From Saturnia japonica (Eukaryota > Arthropoda > Insecta > Lepidoptera > Saturniidae), in the NCBI GenBank assembly GCA_033032175.1, contig CM065310.1, positions 9,610,001 through 9,674,000 on the forward strand: a stretch of 64,000 nucleotides of DNA, in the 5' to 3' direction. Shown here one piece after another: positions 33,275-45,458 of this stretch. The stretch's first letter is position 1, and each line of letters begins with the position of its first letter. The notes beneath the pieces were generated by a model, which saw only the letters and a program-made list of their open reading frames with translations, had not been told where the DNA came from and did no database searches. The translations under genes were made by a program, and so were the position numbers.

Positions 33275-34859
33275 ATTATAAAAGAACGTATTTCTAAATG
33301 TTACCTGTCAACCGAAAACAAAAGTTTACAAACATAGAGGAATGAATAGGACGTCAGCGGCCGCAGCGGCGCGGCACCCCGGTCTCAGAATGTTTAATGA
33401 CCTTAAAGCAAGTTGGAAGGTGGCGAGGTTTGACGTTACATTAGCGAACAATAGAAGCTAGAACTAAAACTGGATCCGCTTTTATCTTCACAATTGTTAT
33501 TAATACACAAACTGCTTAACTAGTAGAAAGCTTTCAGTGTGTTGTAGGCTTTGTACATAAGCACGGTTAGTGGTTTCATAAATATCAAAACTAGGGCGTG
33601 GTAAAATTTCGGTAGAAAACAATATAATATAAATCCTCATAAAATTTTAACTATAAATTCCGTAACTTATATACACATTCGGACATACAAATTGTCGAAC
33701 AGATAATTCCCTACTTTTTTATGTCGTTACAAATAATTCGAAAGTTCTTATCAAAATAAATATTAAAGCACTTTGCGCGACCTTTTCATATTATTATTAT
33801 TAAAGCCGCAATTTTCTCGGTAAACTTTGATTAAACTCAATGATTAAATATCCATAAATCATTAATCTATATATCTATATCTTATATTTATATAAAGTAT
33901 ATTAATTATAGTAATATAAAGTAGTCACTTTCCGCTGTCTGTCTTTATGTACGATTAGATTTTTTAATTGCATCAATCAATTGGCCGCGAAATATGGATA
34001 ATTTACAAAACGTCTTAGAAGATCTAATTTAAGTTATACGGCAAAGGAATAACACATACATGATACCGCCCACACGGATCTTACAATTAATTACATGTGT
34101 AATTTTTATTAAGTTATAATTAGTTTTTTTTTTCTTAATAAAATAAGTTCTAAAAACTATTTGAAAAACGGTTAGGTGACGAGTACAAAGGATGACATAA
34201 AGAAGGCTTAAATATATTGAGGTTTAAAAATAAGTTATACTTATATTTTTGCTCAAAGAAAAAAAATCGCTTTAGATATACAATTTACATCTACAATTTA
34301 CATCTAAAATCTACTAAATATCTATTAAATACCATATATAATAAAGGTTACTGAAATAGTTGTTTGTACTACTAGCTCTAAACATTATCATGACTCTAAT
34401 AAGCAACTGGCCCGAAATGAATTATGTAAACTACCAAAGAAACAAAACTTAACTTGAGCAACATGAAGTATCGATTTCATTGAAAATGATTCATTTAATC
34501 AAATGGTAATATGCAATTTTTGATATATTAAATTTTAAACTATATATTGATCCGTATAAAATTCTTGAAAGTTAAAAAATTAGATTTTTCACACAAAAAA
34601 TGAAACCGGCCTATATATTATACAAAGCGTAATAAGTATTCAAAACGTTGATAGATGAGTAAACTGATTGACAGAAACTAATAAATAAACTAAAATAATT
34701 TCGAAAGCAAGTAATATATAAAAATATAATTGGACGGAAATAGAATGTTCAAAATCACTCGCTCAATATACATATCTCAAATGCACCTTCAGATATTACT
34801 CCTATTCCGTACATAGCTAAATACATTCGCGAAACCCTTTCCTAACAGTGTAGAGTGAT
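33275..34859. other. no gene seen
   Basis: AT-rich. A CpG-rich patch at 33352-33395 ('cagcggccgcagcggcgcgg') resembles patches at 2706, 49796 and 53100 but carries no coding signal. Confidence 0.25.
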
Positions 34860-34949
34860 TGCTTCAGAAGCGAAACTCACAGCCAAGAGGATAGTGAAGT
34901 TTGGTTTTGCAGTAATTAATTTGTAAAGTGCAAGGGATTGTTTGAGATT

Positions 34950-35012
34950 TCGAAGCAGTCAGTCACTGTAGTACCGTATTGAGCTTGACTTATGGAAGGC
35001 GACACGTAAGTA
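34950..35012 (+). other. candidate first exon and splice donor
   Basis: 'gcagtcagtcactgtag' near 34955 resembles an initiator (TCAGT). An ATG at 34992-34994 starts five residues (M-E-G-D-T), and a consensus donor GTAAGT begins at 35006. The preceding ~100 bases lack ATG-rich noise and look leader-like. Individually each motif can occur by chance; no downstream exon could be linked. Confidence 0.2.
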
Positions 35013-36687
35013 ATGGGGTAATACTCTCTCACCTCCGGTTAATTGAATACGTCTCGTAGACGACAGAGACGGCTGGAAATTCGATTTATAAATGTAATAA
35101 TGTACTCAGTGATGCTACTAATAAAGCAACATAAATGTAACGGGAGCTTTACGTTGTTGAATTTTCTATTAACTTTGGAAAAAAAATCTTGTTGATAGTA
35201 CATCAGTGGCCAATTATACTTCATTTATTTAAGGCTTTATAAATTCGTTACATAGGTACCTGCATTGTTAATAAAAATAAATAGTGAAACTTTAAGAAAC
35301 TGTATTTATCTACGTTGGATTATGATTCAACGGTCTAGTTACATAAATCACTGAAAGAAATCGAGAAAATTATAGGTATCTATATTGTTTTCCTGAGTAT
35401 TTTGTGTGTATTTATTGTATGTTTATAAAACTGCGTTGGCGACTTTAAAAATAGCGATAATTTATAGAAAAATACCATAAAGCAGACAATTGTTGAACCT
35501 TATAATAAGTTCTACAATTACCATTATATCAATCTTGGAAATGATAAGATAGCGAGGATAAAATGTTATTTCAATAAGGAGTATTTCCAGCGAAGAGTTT
35601 AGATAAATATTTAAATTATATTATAACTAAAACTTTAAAGGATTAATTTTATTATTGTACAAATATTCTATTTTATTAGAGATTTGTTAAATTCAAATGA
35701 TAATGAAAATTTTAGGGTTTATTTTATTTATATGAGAATTTCTATAAGTTATTAAATATGTTATGAAATTTCGAGATAGCGAAAGGCTATGAAATAATTT
35801 AACATGTAGTATATACTATAAGGGGTATAACTGCAAAGAGGCCACTGTAAGTAATATGCAGGAAGGCCTAAGAAGAAATATTTATTATTAAATCGATTTA
35901 TTTGTGAATTTATTAAGAAAAATACTGTTGAGAGAAATCAGTTGCTGTGATACCAATACCTCTGATACCCTCGATTTCGTCTGCTGCATCCCTGCTTATA
36001 AAAATCGTAGTTTCTTAAAACATAATAACTTTTTAATGAATGAAGATATCATGTTAATTGCACGCCTCATAACGCGAAGCGGTTGAGGTTGTGCTCTACT
36101 CTGGACACGTCAAAGTCAAGCAATTTTTTGCCTCTACCCCAACCAATTGGCACTTCTACGATAATATGAGTAGATATATTTCAAGAAAATAGTTCAAATA
36201 ATCTATCTCATATTGGGTAAAAAACAATTTTATTTTGATATTGAAAAAAATTCACGTGGTTGTCCGAATTATTTTTTACGTGGTGGTTACGATACTATAC
36301 CTCCCGAAAAAATGGACGTATCGAGACCGAGTTCTGTTTATTATCTTCAGAATAACATTAAATAGTTACCTATTTAATATCAATAGCCTTAGTACCCATA
36401 GTTTATTAATAAAATGTTTTTTTTAATGAAAAAAGTTCGTTATTTGTTTGGATCAAAATTAAAGCCTATTTTGTTAAGTTGTCTAAATAATACAAATAAG
36501 TCAATGGTACGATTTGTTTTTTTCTCTTAAAAATCAAATGAGTGGTATGAAGTGTGCACTTTTGGATTTTTCAAAATTTTTCTTTTTGAATAAAACCAAG
36601 TACCTATAGAATTAAAAAAATTTGGCCAATAACTACTAGCCATTAAATTTTGCGTGATGCGCGCACAACGGCAAACTTCAATCATTT
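35013..36687. other. no gene seen
   Basis: AT-rich intronic or intergenic DNA. Small frames at 35904-36086 and 36235-36426 have no recognisable content. Confidence 0.3.
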
Positions 36688-36870
36688 TTAACCCCCGACA
36701 CAAAAAAAGGATGTTATAAGTTTGTGTGTCTGTGTCCTGTCTGTGGCATCGTAGCCCACAAACGGCTGAATAAATTTTGATTTATTTTTGCTTGTTTGAT
36801 CGAGAGTATTCTTAGCTATGATTTAAGAAAATCTGTTAAGCCGTTTGAAAATTATCACTTATATTCGAGT
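36688..36870 (+). repeat. dispersed repeat starting 'acccccgacacaaaa'
   Basis: 'cccccgacacaaaaaaagga', 'tgttataagtttgtgtgtct' and 'gcatcgtagcccacaaacgg' form a block I know as widespread in insect genomes. One copy in this window. Confidence 0.4.
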
Positions 36871-37379
36871 TGATAAATAGATAAAAGCATATTTGACAGG
36901 TCTGATAGAATCGTGATTTGATATTCAGTTACTTCAATGATATTAGAAAAACCTTACCCAGGTGTTGCGGTGTCATCTGGAATACGTAGGATACCTAAAT
37001 CCCCACCAACTACTGCAGGGATATTGTGCTTGGGCTCATTGGAATGGTTTCAATGAATAGGTTACTTGTGTTGCGGGTTTATTAAATTACCTTGTATTTA
37101 TATACTTAGGATATATCGAAAATTGTTAGCCACAGAATAAATACAATTTCTTTTCTCTTGAAGCTATTTTAAATTGATAGCTCATTTCAATACAAATTTT
37201 CTGTGGTGAAATTCATTGGCCATCCATGTATACGATTTAAAAATATATATATTTCAAGATTATATGTCGCTCTTCTTTTGTTTACAACAATAAACGTCTC
37301 GCGGGAAGCTTTTCGTGCTATGATTTTTATCTATACATATAAACGAGGGTTACCCTTCAAGGAATCTCATGAAAATTAA

Positions 37380-38310
37380 CAAGATGCATATTGGGAGTCC
37401 GCTCCTGCGTTAGCAATGGTTACTTAGTTATTTTAAATGTGCTCAAGAGAACCTTAACCATCACCCCAGGCCCGGCCGATCTACAACTGCAGTAACTCAA
37501 GAAAATGTCATCATGATAGAGTGACTATTACGGGAGAATAAACATATACAGATCGAGAGATTGTCTGAAGTGAAGATTGGACCACAGGCTGATTCCACCA
37601 TCTTCATTCTCTCACCGAAGAGCAAAAATCCTGTCGTGTTGATTGGTGAAAACGTATGCTACAAAAGTTTGAAGAAGAAACTTCGCAAACCGTATCCTAC
37701 ATCCTTACAACTAACGAAACATGGATCTACAGCAAGATCCTCTCACGAAGCAACAATTTACGTAATAGGTGTTTGAATAAGACGAGTTGCCCACAAAACT
37801 TGTTGGCGGTCGGAGCGTAAATAAAAAATGACAGCGGTTTTTTATTGCGACGTAGTGAACCAGTAGCAGTTATTCCTCAAGAAGATCGTAGAACAGTTAC
37901 TAGTGAATGGTATAACGAAGTGTGTCTGCCTCAAGCTTTCGGGGAGTTGAATATCGAGCGACCAAGTTGCGGTGTCCATGGCATTCTTTTTCACCAAGAT
38001 AACGTTCCCGCATACATTGCTGCTAGAACCATGGCCTATTTGAATACTTCGGGGGTACAAAATATTTTATCCCATCTTCCATATAGCCCTGATTTATCAC
38101 CATGCGTTTTTTTTTTATTTTCCACTGTAAAATAAATGCTTCGTGGGCGAAAATTTTATACTGCAGAAGAGGTCGTCGAAGAATGTCCGCAGTAATTTTT
38201 GACCTCGCGCAACATTTTTTAAATGTTTCGAAAGCTGGTTCACCCAAATGCATAAGTGCATTTGGTTTGGAGGGCAATATTATGAAAACCTATAAATCAA
38301 TTTGATTAAT
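37380..38310 (+). mobile_element. decayed mariner element
   Basis: Plus-strand transposase remnants run in order from the DNA-binding domain to the C-terminus. The 5' third is shorter than in a complete mariner, so it is internally deleted or truncated. Possible ends are 'cgagggttacccttc' near 37344 and 'ggaatagcccacg' TA near 38357, but they pair poorly. Confidence 0.8.
37470..38303 (+). pseudogene. mariner transposase relic, catalytic residues lost
   Basis: Visible pieces in several frames: 'RPGRSTTAVTQENVIM' (end of the DNA-binding region), 'TTNETWIYS' where T-G-D-E is expected (first Asp is Asn), 'QQDPLTKQQFT', 'VIPQEDRRTVTSEWYNEV', 'GILFHQDNVPAYIAARTMAY' (second Asp present) and 'PYSPDLSPCVFFLF', where the third catalytic Asp is Val. 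The C-terminus 'KCFESWFTQMHKC' follows in another frame. Multiple stops and frameshifts. It belongs to a different mariner lineage from the 9-kb element. Confidence 0.82.
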
Positions 38311-38359
38311 ATTCTAACTATTTTTCATTTCAGTAACAATTTTTGGAATAGCCCACGTA

Positions 38360-39730
38360 TATTATTGCAAGCATTAATTGTAATTTTTTTTCAAAAGGCG
38401 ACAGTGTTGTTTTTGTTACATGAATAGAACAATGTATAAAGTACGTTAAGGTGTCGTGAAACATAATAATTGTGCATCCATTGTGTAACTTTTCTACGTG
38501 GACTAACTTTGTTTGTTGTATGTGAAACCTTGGTGAATCCAGCCGGGCACAAAAACTATACCACCCAGCGAAATATGTAACTAATACCTCTTTGTATACA
38601 GAAATTGAATATTGAATACATTCTTCTGTTTGACAAATTGAATATTAGTATTAATACTTGTGGTAGTATTACGCAAAAATGTTAACTAGTATAATAAATG
38701 GATGGATGGAGCCAGTGGTATGTCAGTCAGGTAATTTGGAGGTGGTTTCCGTTTTCCTTGCAAATAAGATATAAGCTTCAAGCGATTGGTAAAATCATAG
38801 AAACAAACAAAAATAAAATGTTTTTAATTGATAACCTAAACCTTATTTATAACAACTCAGTTAAGTTCGCAATAACTTGGGTCCACGTGAAAGGCCTGGT
38901 AGCTGGATGGTCCGTAAGAAAACCGAAATAAAAAATCATTGGCGTAATGAAGACACACCCTTTCCGGTGACTGGATCATGTACAGGGACAGTGCCGGCAA
39001 CGTGCTGAGCTATTATAAAAAAAGATTAAGAGAGTATGGTTGCTTAAAAAGAGCCTACATATATTAGCTCTGGCCAGCTGACTAGCTGGTCGGCTGGTGT
39101 GTCTGCCCAGATATTATTGAAGCTATGCGATATAAAAAGACAAGTCCAGTCCTATATTTGCCGAATAAAATTAAGCCACATCTTACAGAAATAAATAGCA
39201 GATTCTCTTCTTGAATATCACTTAGATTCACCCAGCAGTGGAATAATTCTATTAAACGCTTTTTTTACACGATACAAGTAGAAAAAAAATTTATATTCAG
39301 CTAATCTTAAATTTTCACTTATAGTCTGGTAAAGAGCCATCTTTAATCAAACTCTAACACTTTAAACAAGATCTGTAAAAGATAAGTTATATAAGGAACT
39401 GAGTTGTGGGGCATCTCCTATTCATTATAATTTTTAATTGGTCCGAGTGTTCTCGATACTGTCAATGTTTAAAATAAAATAAAGTCAAAACAAAATATTT
39501 ACATAAAAAGAACGAAAGGTAATATGAATAAAGATAAGTAAACCCAAAGTACTTATCGTCAGGTCCAGTAGAGCCGTTTTTTGGAGTAAATATAAAATTT
39601 AATATGCGCATAACTTTTCTATGAAAACACCAATCCTTTTAGTATTTTATTTTACTTGTATTTCTCGCTGATACTTATAAATTACGCTGGTGCAAGTTAC
39701 CGAACCGTAAGTGCTGTGGGTGCAGGAAGC
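38360..39730. other. no gene seen
   Basis: Mixed composition without recognised elements. 'gccagctgactagctggtcg' near 39077 is a short imperfect palindrome. Confidence 0.25.
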
Positions 39731-39796
39731 CGCAAGCTTCAGCACGACACCAAGTACTGCGTGGCGTGTTACATGCTTCGCACACCTACTCGCTAA
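39731..39796 (+). CDS. possible short terminal exon
   Basis: After 'gtgggtgcag' (an AG acceptor) a frame reads 'SRKLQHDTKYCVACYMLRT' and ends PTR-stop (TAA near 39797). About 16 of 22 third positions are G or C, unlike the AT-rich flanks, which is how host exons of Lepidoptera often look. The polypyrimidine tract is poor. A second frame over the same bases is also open for about 48 codons, so direction and frame are uncertain. I recognise no protein. Confidence 0.15.
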   Translation, partial: RKLQHDTKYCVACYMLRTPTR

Positions 39797-40507
39797 TTGA
39801 ATTCACGTCTACTCTGATGTCGGTTTATGGTGCAACCTTCACCCCTTACTATCTATCCGTTCTACTGTAAACGCTATCTAATGCTTAGCAACGCGTGACT
39901 ATTAAATAATTCGATTTAATAATACCACGTTATATTCAATTGACTTAGTTTATCTTCTAGAATTAAATTATACTATGAGCTATGTTTGTTTCACATGTAA
40001 TAACCATATAATCGATATCCTTACAACCCAAAAAATAGCTATATGTGTATATTTTTAAATGAGCATTTTACTTAGGATGTTTCTCTATCTGACGCTTATT
40101 TCAAATATGTCGCGATTCGCCTTTCGTATTGATCCTTTCCAGCTTCAGAAAGTGTTTTGATTTCCGACTCCGTGGTCACATGTTATTTTAGGACTCACAC
40201 CAACCTCTGTAAAGGTTCTCTGGATTTATAAATTTGAAGTAAGTTCGCAAATGTTTTGGGATACGTACAGTCGCGAAAATCGGAGCGGAACGAGTTGGCG
40301 CACCTCGATTGCTATATATATATACCTATTATTTACCTGCACGAGTGTAGTGTATGTTTGCGAATCGCTATGTAATCAAAATGTTCTGAACCACATTCAA
40401 CGAATTGAATTTTCCGTTCATCTCGTAATGGGCGGCTTTTATACCGTTTCTAGCTGTTAGAAGGTTGCCAAGTATTAAAGCATTCGGTTTGAATACATTA
40501 TCTATAT
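39797..40507. other. no gene seen
   Basis: AT-rich spacer. A frame at 40251-40460 has no recognisable content. Confidence 0.25.
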
Positions 40508-40565
40508 TGATTAACCCATTCAATCTGTGTCTATGATATAGACATAGATTGACCTGGTTAATCTA
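40508..40565. repeat. 58-bp inverted repeat (foldback)
   Basis: Left arm 40508-40534 and right arm 40538-40565 pair over about 27 positions with a few mismatches around a 3-base loop: core 'aatctgtgtctat' / 'atagacatagatt', extended by 'gattaacc' / 'ggttaatc'. A strong cruciform or a very small foldback element. Confidence 0.7.
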
Positions 40566-43310
40566 TGTCTCGGTATATAATTATTCACAATCTCAGTAAA
40601 ACTGTCTCAAGACTTATTTATCATTTTATTGCAAATTATAATTATCCTTACGTACGTATTACAAGAATACGTTTTAAATTATCAATTATTGCTAATTAAC
40701 TGCAACTCTTTTGTAGTATATAAATACTACCTAAGGAACTATATTTTTATATCATTGTATTTATTATCAACAATAAGAACATAAGATTATGTTAAGTTAT
40801 GTAATGTAATTTGTTTATATTCTGTGTCCTAAATAAATGCACTCGAAGTGGTACAGTCTGCAGGTTTTAAAAATAAATTGGCGTGCATTTAGTCATTTGC
40901 TGAAAGCGAAAAGATAACATCGTGCGGAAACCTGAACGCTATAAAAATGTTCTTGTAGAATCACCGTGTATGGAAAAAATATAAAAATATCAATTTCTCG
41001 GCATTTCAAATTCGTGGGTTGACGTGGTGATGAGACCTGTGCCTTCCCTGGAGAAGAGGTATTTGCCCAGTATTGAGTGATTTACAGGCTGGTCTTATTA
41101 AATAATTTCCACTATTCATTTCAGAAGATTAGCGCAAATAATAATGTTACATAGCTACTAACAATGATATATAATGCAATACAAATGTTTCGTGGATAAA
41201 GACAATTTATTTCTATTCCATTGGAAATGGCTGCAATTGTCGCCAATATTATCGACACGTTATTTTTTAATATATGATTGAAATAATGCCATTAAAATTA
41301 TCTATGATATGATAGGCGTAAATTAGCCATGTGTGTAATGTGTGTAAAAGATTATAATCTTCATTATTAAAAAGTGGACACTGATTTTGCGATTGACCAA
41401 CGCCATGGATATAATTCTCAATGATACATGTTTTTTTTAGTTATAGCTAGTAAGCATGCATGAAATCCATCTGATGTTAACTGGTAATTACAGCTAATAC
41501 TTATTTATAATAAATCTTTAAAAAGACCGCAATCTTAACTGAAGTCAGTGATTATAACTTGCTCTTCTTAATATTGAATTGGATCACCTCGTGTGTCAGT
41601 GTGTGATACGAAGCACATCCTTCATACTAGAAAGCGGCAGCACGAACACAGCTGCTTTATGACAGAAATCAGTGAGGTGCTTCTGCAATCGAATCTTTCA
41701 TATTTTCTATCACTCTAAAAACTGAAGTTTCAAAAGAGTGAACCAATATACCGTAGAACTGTAAAAGTTGATGAGTTTAACTGGATTACTTGCACGTTGC
41801 ATCAAAGTTAGTGATTTAGAAGTCTACTAATAGTACTATTAGTGTGACCTTTTTTTAAAATTCTTTATATGCTTAGCATTTCGGCAAAATCTCACTTGAT
41901 GTTAAATTACGATATGGACCAATAAGGTAACACGCTAAGTTTAGTGGAAGGATTGGCCTTCAAGTTTAGCTGCCGGAACACACTTATTGCTTGGAGACAG
42001 ATTTTCAACTCAAGACTGGTAGCTATGTCGGTAGCTAAAAAATGCCCTACAACCAGGCTATGGTTTCATCACAGCGTTTTCATTCACTTCGCTCAAGCTC
42101 ATTGTACGGATTGGATATCACGATGATCGACTCAGGGTCCGTATACACTACCACTGAGTTGGAAAGGGTTTATGTGAAGAAAGAGTATTTTCTCATGCTC
42201 TCCCAACTAACATCATAAGATTGAAAAATTAATTACCACGCAGCTATCGATGTGTTTCGACTAACGCTTTACAGAGATTTAACTATTTATGTTTAACTAT
42301 ATCATGGGATTGATTATGAACCGTAGATGATGATTAACATTTTGAGGTTTATCATCTTTATTATTTACGTGATATGTATAAATAAACTCATTTATAAAAT
42401 TTGAAGAAACCAAGCACTTAAGTATATTACTTTGTGTATGAACCCGGTGTTGTATATTTCGGATGCGGGACTAAACCTTCCGCGTCAGGGTAAACAATAT
42501 TCAAAGAGGATCATGATCGGACGAGGAGTTTTTTTATATCAACGTATTCTTATAAACGATAGGAAGGGTTTTGTTTTCTCCGTATTTATTTAGTAGAGTT
42601 TGCCTAAATTTATATATATTTAACCTCTTTCGAAATAGGTAAAATGTGCATGATACACGTATTGATAGAATTTTTAGCGGGCTCTCAAACTGTCATTTAA
42701 TGAGTTTTATTTTTATTCATAAGTTTGAAATGATTGACCCTATATTGTGAAATGCAGGTGGCATTTTGTGTAATAAAACTTGGATATTGTGCATAAGTGA
42801 AGTGGATAAGACCGTGAATTCTGAGATGCCACAAAAACTTCCTAGAAAGTTCTAACAGCGGGAGCGGTCGTGTTCATAGAATATTGAAATCATCGTGACT
42901 CAGGACACTCGATAATGGTAGTAATGGTCATCAATAACGAGGACTAGTTGCCAAGTTAGGAAGAAGAAGAAGTATTGATTATAAATTAATATTTGTACTA
43001 TAATTAGCGTTTTATAAAAGAGGTGGTTAGAGCAGGAAAGTGAAATAAGTAGAGAATGAAATGATATTAATAAAGATAAAAATAAATACGTACTTTCTAT
43101 TTTAAATCAATTATGCTATATGTATATTTTACTAATATCTTACTACTATTAAGTTTTACACTATGTAATACTGCGATTGGAATTATTAGACTGAATTATT
43201 AATGATTTGGTGGTCAGCCAAATAATGCTCACACTTTGGAATGATCCGATAACGTTTTTTTTAATCTATTGTAATATAATCAAAGGCTCTATAAATTGGC
43301 AGCGTGCAAG
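40566..43310. other. mostly featureless; one dispersed repeat fragment
   Basis: AT-rich. At 41935-42035 the phrases 'ttcaagtttagctgccggaa', 'ttggagacagattttcaact' and 'ggtagctatg' resemble 53891-53985 in order, so a shared repeat family is present. No credible host exon. Confidence 0.3.
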
Positions 43311-43321
43311 TGAAGACAAAC
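43311..43321 (+). repeat. target-site duplication, left copy
   Basis: 'tgaagacaaac', identical to 45459-45469. Confidence 0.93.
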
Positions 43322-44881
43322 CTTTCCATTATAAAAAGCCTTAAGCTCAGAAAAGCACCAGGTCCCGACGGGATCAGGAATGAAGTACTTAGGCTTCTTC
43401 CTGATCGCCTCATAGCTCTATTGGTCTGCATCTTCAATGTAGCCATAGTCCACTGCCATTTTCCAGCCGCCTGGAAAAAGGCAATAGTCATAGGTATCCG
43501 TAAGCCCGGCAAGAGCGCGTCGCTTCCCGACAGCTATCGCCCGATCAGTCTCCTAAATACGTTAGGGAAAATTTACGAGCGGATCCTTCTGAACCGTCTC
43601 AAGCCAATAATAGAGGAGAAAGACCTCTATCCGCCTGAGCAATTCGGTTTCCGTGCTAGATATTCTTGCACTCATCAAGTGCACCGCCTCACGGAGCACG
43701 TTGCATTTAATTTTGCTGAACTTTATAAACCCCGCCGTACACTTGCGGTCTTTTTCGACGTGGCCAAGGCCTTTGATAAGGTCTGGCACGAGGGATTGAT
43801 TTACAAGTTGTACCGCTTTGAAGTCCCCGATAGGCTAATTAAAATAATTCGCGACTATTTAACAGATCGCACCTTCCGCTATAGAGTGGAAGGTGAATTG
43901 TCCACGCCCCGTCCAATACGCTCAGGCGTTCCCCAAGGTTCGATCCTGGCTCCTAGCCTATTTAACCTGTACGTCAGTGACCTACCTCGACTCCCGGAGG
44001 TCGAGGTAGGGCTATACGCTGACGATACAGTCTTATATGCCTCAGATAGGAATAGATCCCACCTCAGACACAAAGTCCAACGCTCCGTGACCACTCTCGG
44101 GAAGTGGTTTAACGAGTGGCGTATAGCCGTTAATCCCTCGAAGAGCGCCGCGATGCTCTTCGATGCGGATTCGTCACAGATACCGTGGAAGCTTAAACCT
44201 GTTAAGCTCTACGATAATCCGATTCCGTATGTAAGAGAGACCAAATATCTAGGGGTAACCCTAGATAGTAGGCTCTCCTTTAGACCCCACATCCGTAAGG
44301 TTAGGAACAGGGCCGCGTGGGTCCTGGGCCGGTTGCATCCTCTGTTGTGTTCGGTGAGTAAAATGTCCACGCGACATAAGCTCACGCTCTACAAGACGTG
44401 TATTCGACCAATTTTGACATACAGTTGCGCCGTGTTCGCACATATGTCCGAGTCGAGTTTCAAACGGTTACAATCGATACAGAATAGGTTCCTCTATCGT
44501 CTCACCGGGGCCCCGTGGTATGTTCGAAGCGTAGATCTCCATAGAGATATGGAGCTTCCTTCGATACATGCCTACGTTAAACAGCTCTCCCGTTCGTATT
44601 TCGACACCGCGTCGAACCACGCGAATCCGTTAATAAAAACAGCCGCCACTTATGTTCCGGCACCCACGGACATCCGGTGCAAACGCCGGCCGCGCAATAT
44701 TTTTATTGATCCCGACGATCACATCGAAAATTCGAATAAATATTACACATCCGTCTCTCCACACAGAGCGTGCCAGCGCCCACGCCCGCGTAACCACCGT
44801 TCTCTCCGCAGAGGGCGGGCGGTCAATTTCGCTCCAGCACACCCGTCACGTCCACCCTCTCTAGCGGTAACCCAAGCCTAG
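43322..44881 (+). CDS. reverse transcriptase ORF2 of jockey-like LINE (5' truncated, otherwise open)
   Basis: No in-frame stop over about 519 codons. Order of motifs: 'KLRKAPGPDGIRNEVLR' near the truncated start, 'RKPGKSASLPDSYRPISLL', catalytic Asp in 'AVFFDVAKAFDKVW', 'IRSGVPQGSILAPSLFNLY', intact 'VGLYADDTVLYAS', 'ETKYLGVTLDSRLSFRPH', then 'RLHPLLCSVSKMSTRHKL' and a basic tail ending 'SLAVTQA'. The endonuclease and N-terminal ORF1 are absent through truncation, so it cannot transpose alone. The first codons of the open frame (GTG start at 43304) lie in flanking DNA and the target duplication and are not element sequence. The 11.1-kb copy is a close relative. Confidence 0.93.
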   Translation, partial: LSIIKSLKLRKAPGPDGIRNEVLRLLPDRLIALLVCIFNVAIVHCHFPAAWKKAIVIGIRKPGKSASLPDSYRPISLLNTLGKIYERILLNRLKPIIEEKDLYPPEQFGFRARYSCTHQVHRLTEHVAFNFAELYKPRRTLAVFFDVAKAFDKVWHEGLIYKLYRFEVPDRLIKIIRDYLTDRTFRYRVEGELSTPRPIRSGVPQGSILAPSLFNLYVSDLPRLPEVEVGLYADDTVLYASDRNRSHLRHKVQRSVTTLGKWFNEWRIAVNPSKSAAMLFDADSSQIPWKLKPVKLYDNPIPYVRETKYLGVTLDSRLSFRPHIRKVRNRAAWVLGRLHPLLCSVSKMSTRHKLTLYKTCIRPILTYSCAVFAHMSESSFKRLQSIQNRFLYRLTGAPWYVRSVDLHRDMELPSIHAYVKQLSRSYFDTASNHANPLIKTAATYVPAPTDIRCKRRPRNIFIDPDDHIENSNKYYTSVSPHRACQRPRPRNHRSLRRGRAVNFAPAHPSRPPSLAVTQA

Positions 44882-45388
44882 GTCCGTTCCTCGGTGTGAA
44901 ACCCTTGGGTCAGGCAACCGCCCGCGCGATACAAGTGACACTGTACGTGCATCACTTAGCTACCTACATACAACACTACACACGTATGAACATACACACG
45001 TGCACACCACACAGGTACATAGGTTCTGTGAGGGACCTTTTTTTTTTTTTTCTTTTTTACGCTAGTTAGTTAGCGCTAGTTAGTGTAGAAACATTCCGAT
45101 TACTGAATACACATACGCACGGTTCCTTCCTTCCTCCCAGGAGAAAGGGAACGTGCCTATGTGTATATTTAGTTAGCTCGAATCGTAGGTGTAGGGATTC
45201 GAATAGATCGCGACCTATTTGCGAACGCGACGACCGCCCGAGCCGAGGCCCGGCCACTTTGGCACCCTCGTGCGAGTCGTCCACAAAACTTTCGCGGCTG
45301 AGTGCCCTCTGCGCTCGCCCCCAAGTCCGGTGAAGCTGTAAAAGCCGCAGCGGCTTTAGGGCCCCTAAGGCTAACAGTGTAGTCAGTT

Positions 45389-45389
<1 letters not shown>
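44882..45389 (+). other. 3'UTR of the jockey-like LINE
   Basis: A GC-richer untranslated region with the phrases reused by all copies here: 'aggtccgttcctcggtgtga', 'ccggccactttggcaccctc', 'tcgcggctgagtgccc' and 'tagggcccctaaggctaaca'. It allows the decayed copies at 7.8, 11.1 and 30.4 kb to be recognised. Confidence 0.9.
45109..45164 (+). repeat. 3'UTR stem-loop of the jockey-like LINE
   Basis: Arm 45109-45126 ('acacatacgcacggttcc') pairs with 45147-45164 ('gggaacgtgcctatgtgt') with one mismatch and one bulge, around a CCTTCC-rich loop. The corresponding region of the diverged copy at 8396-8479 also pairs. Confidence 0.65.
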
Positions 45390-45447
<58 letters not shown>

Positions 45448-45458
45448 ATAATAATAAT

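Larger units (their letters stand above)
43322..45458 (+). mobile_element. youngest jockey-like LINE in the window, 5' truncated
   Basis: Begins inside the RT fingers, immediately after the left target duplication. It contains an uninterrupted ORF to 44881, a ~510-bp 3'UTR, 56 consecutive A (45390-45445) and a short TAA-rich tail, and is followed by the perfect 11-bp duplication. RT motifs resemble jockey-clade LINEs of insects. Open frame, long A tail and exact duplication all indicate a very recent insertion, possibly still polymorphic. Confidence 0.95.

Noticed and set aside
43304..43321. Treating the GTG at 43304 as the start of a gene
   Set aside because: These bases are flanking DNA and the target-site duplication; the LINE begins at 43322 by truncation.
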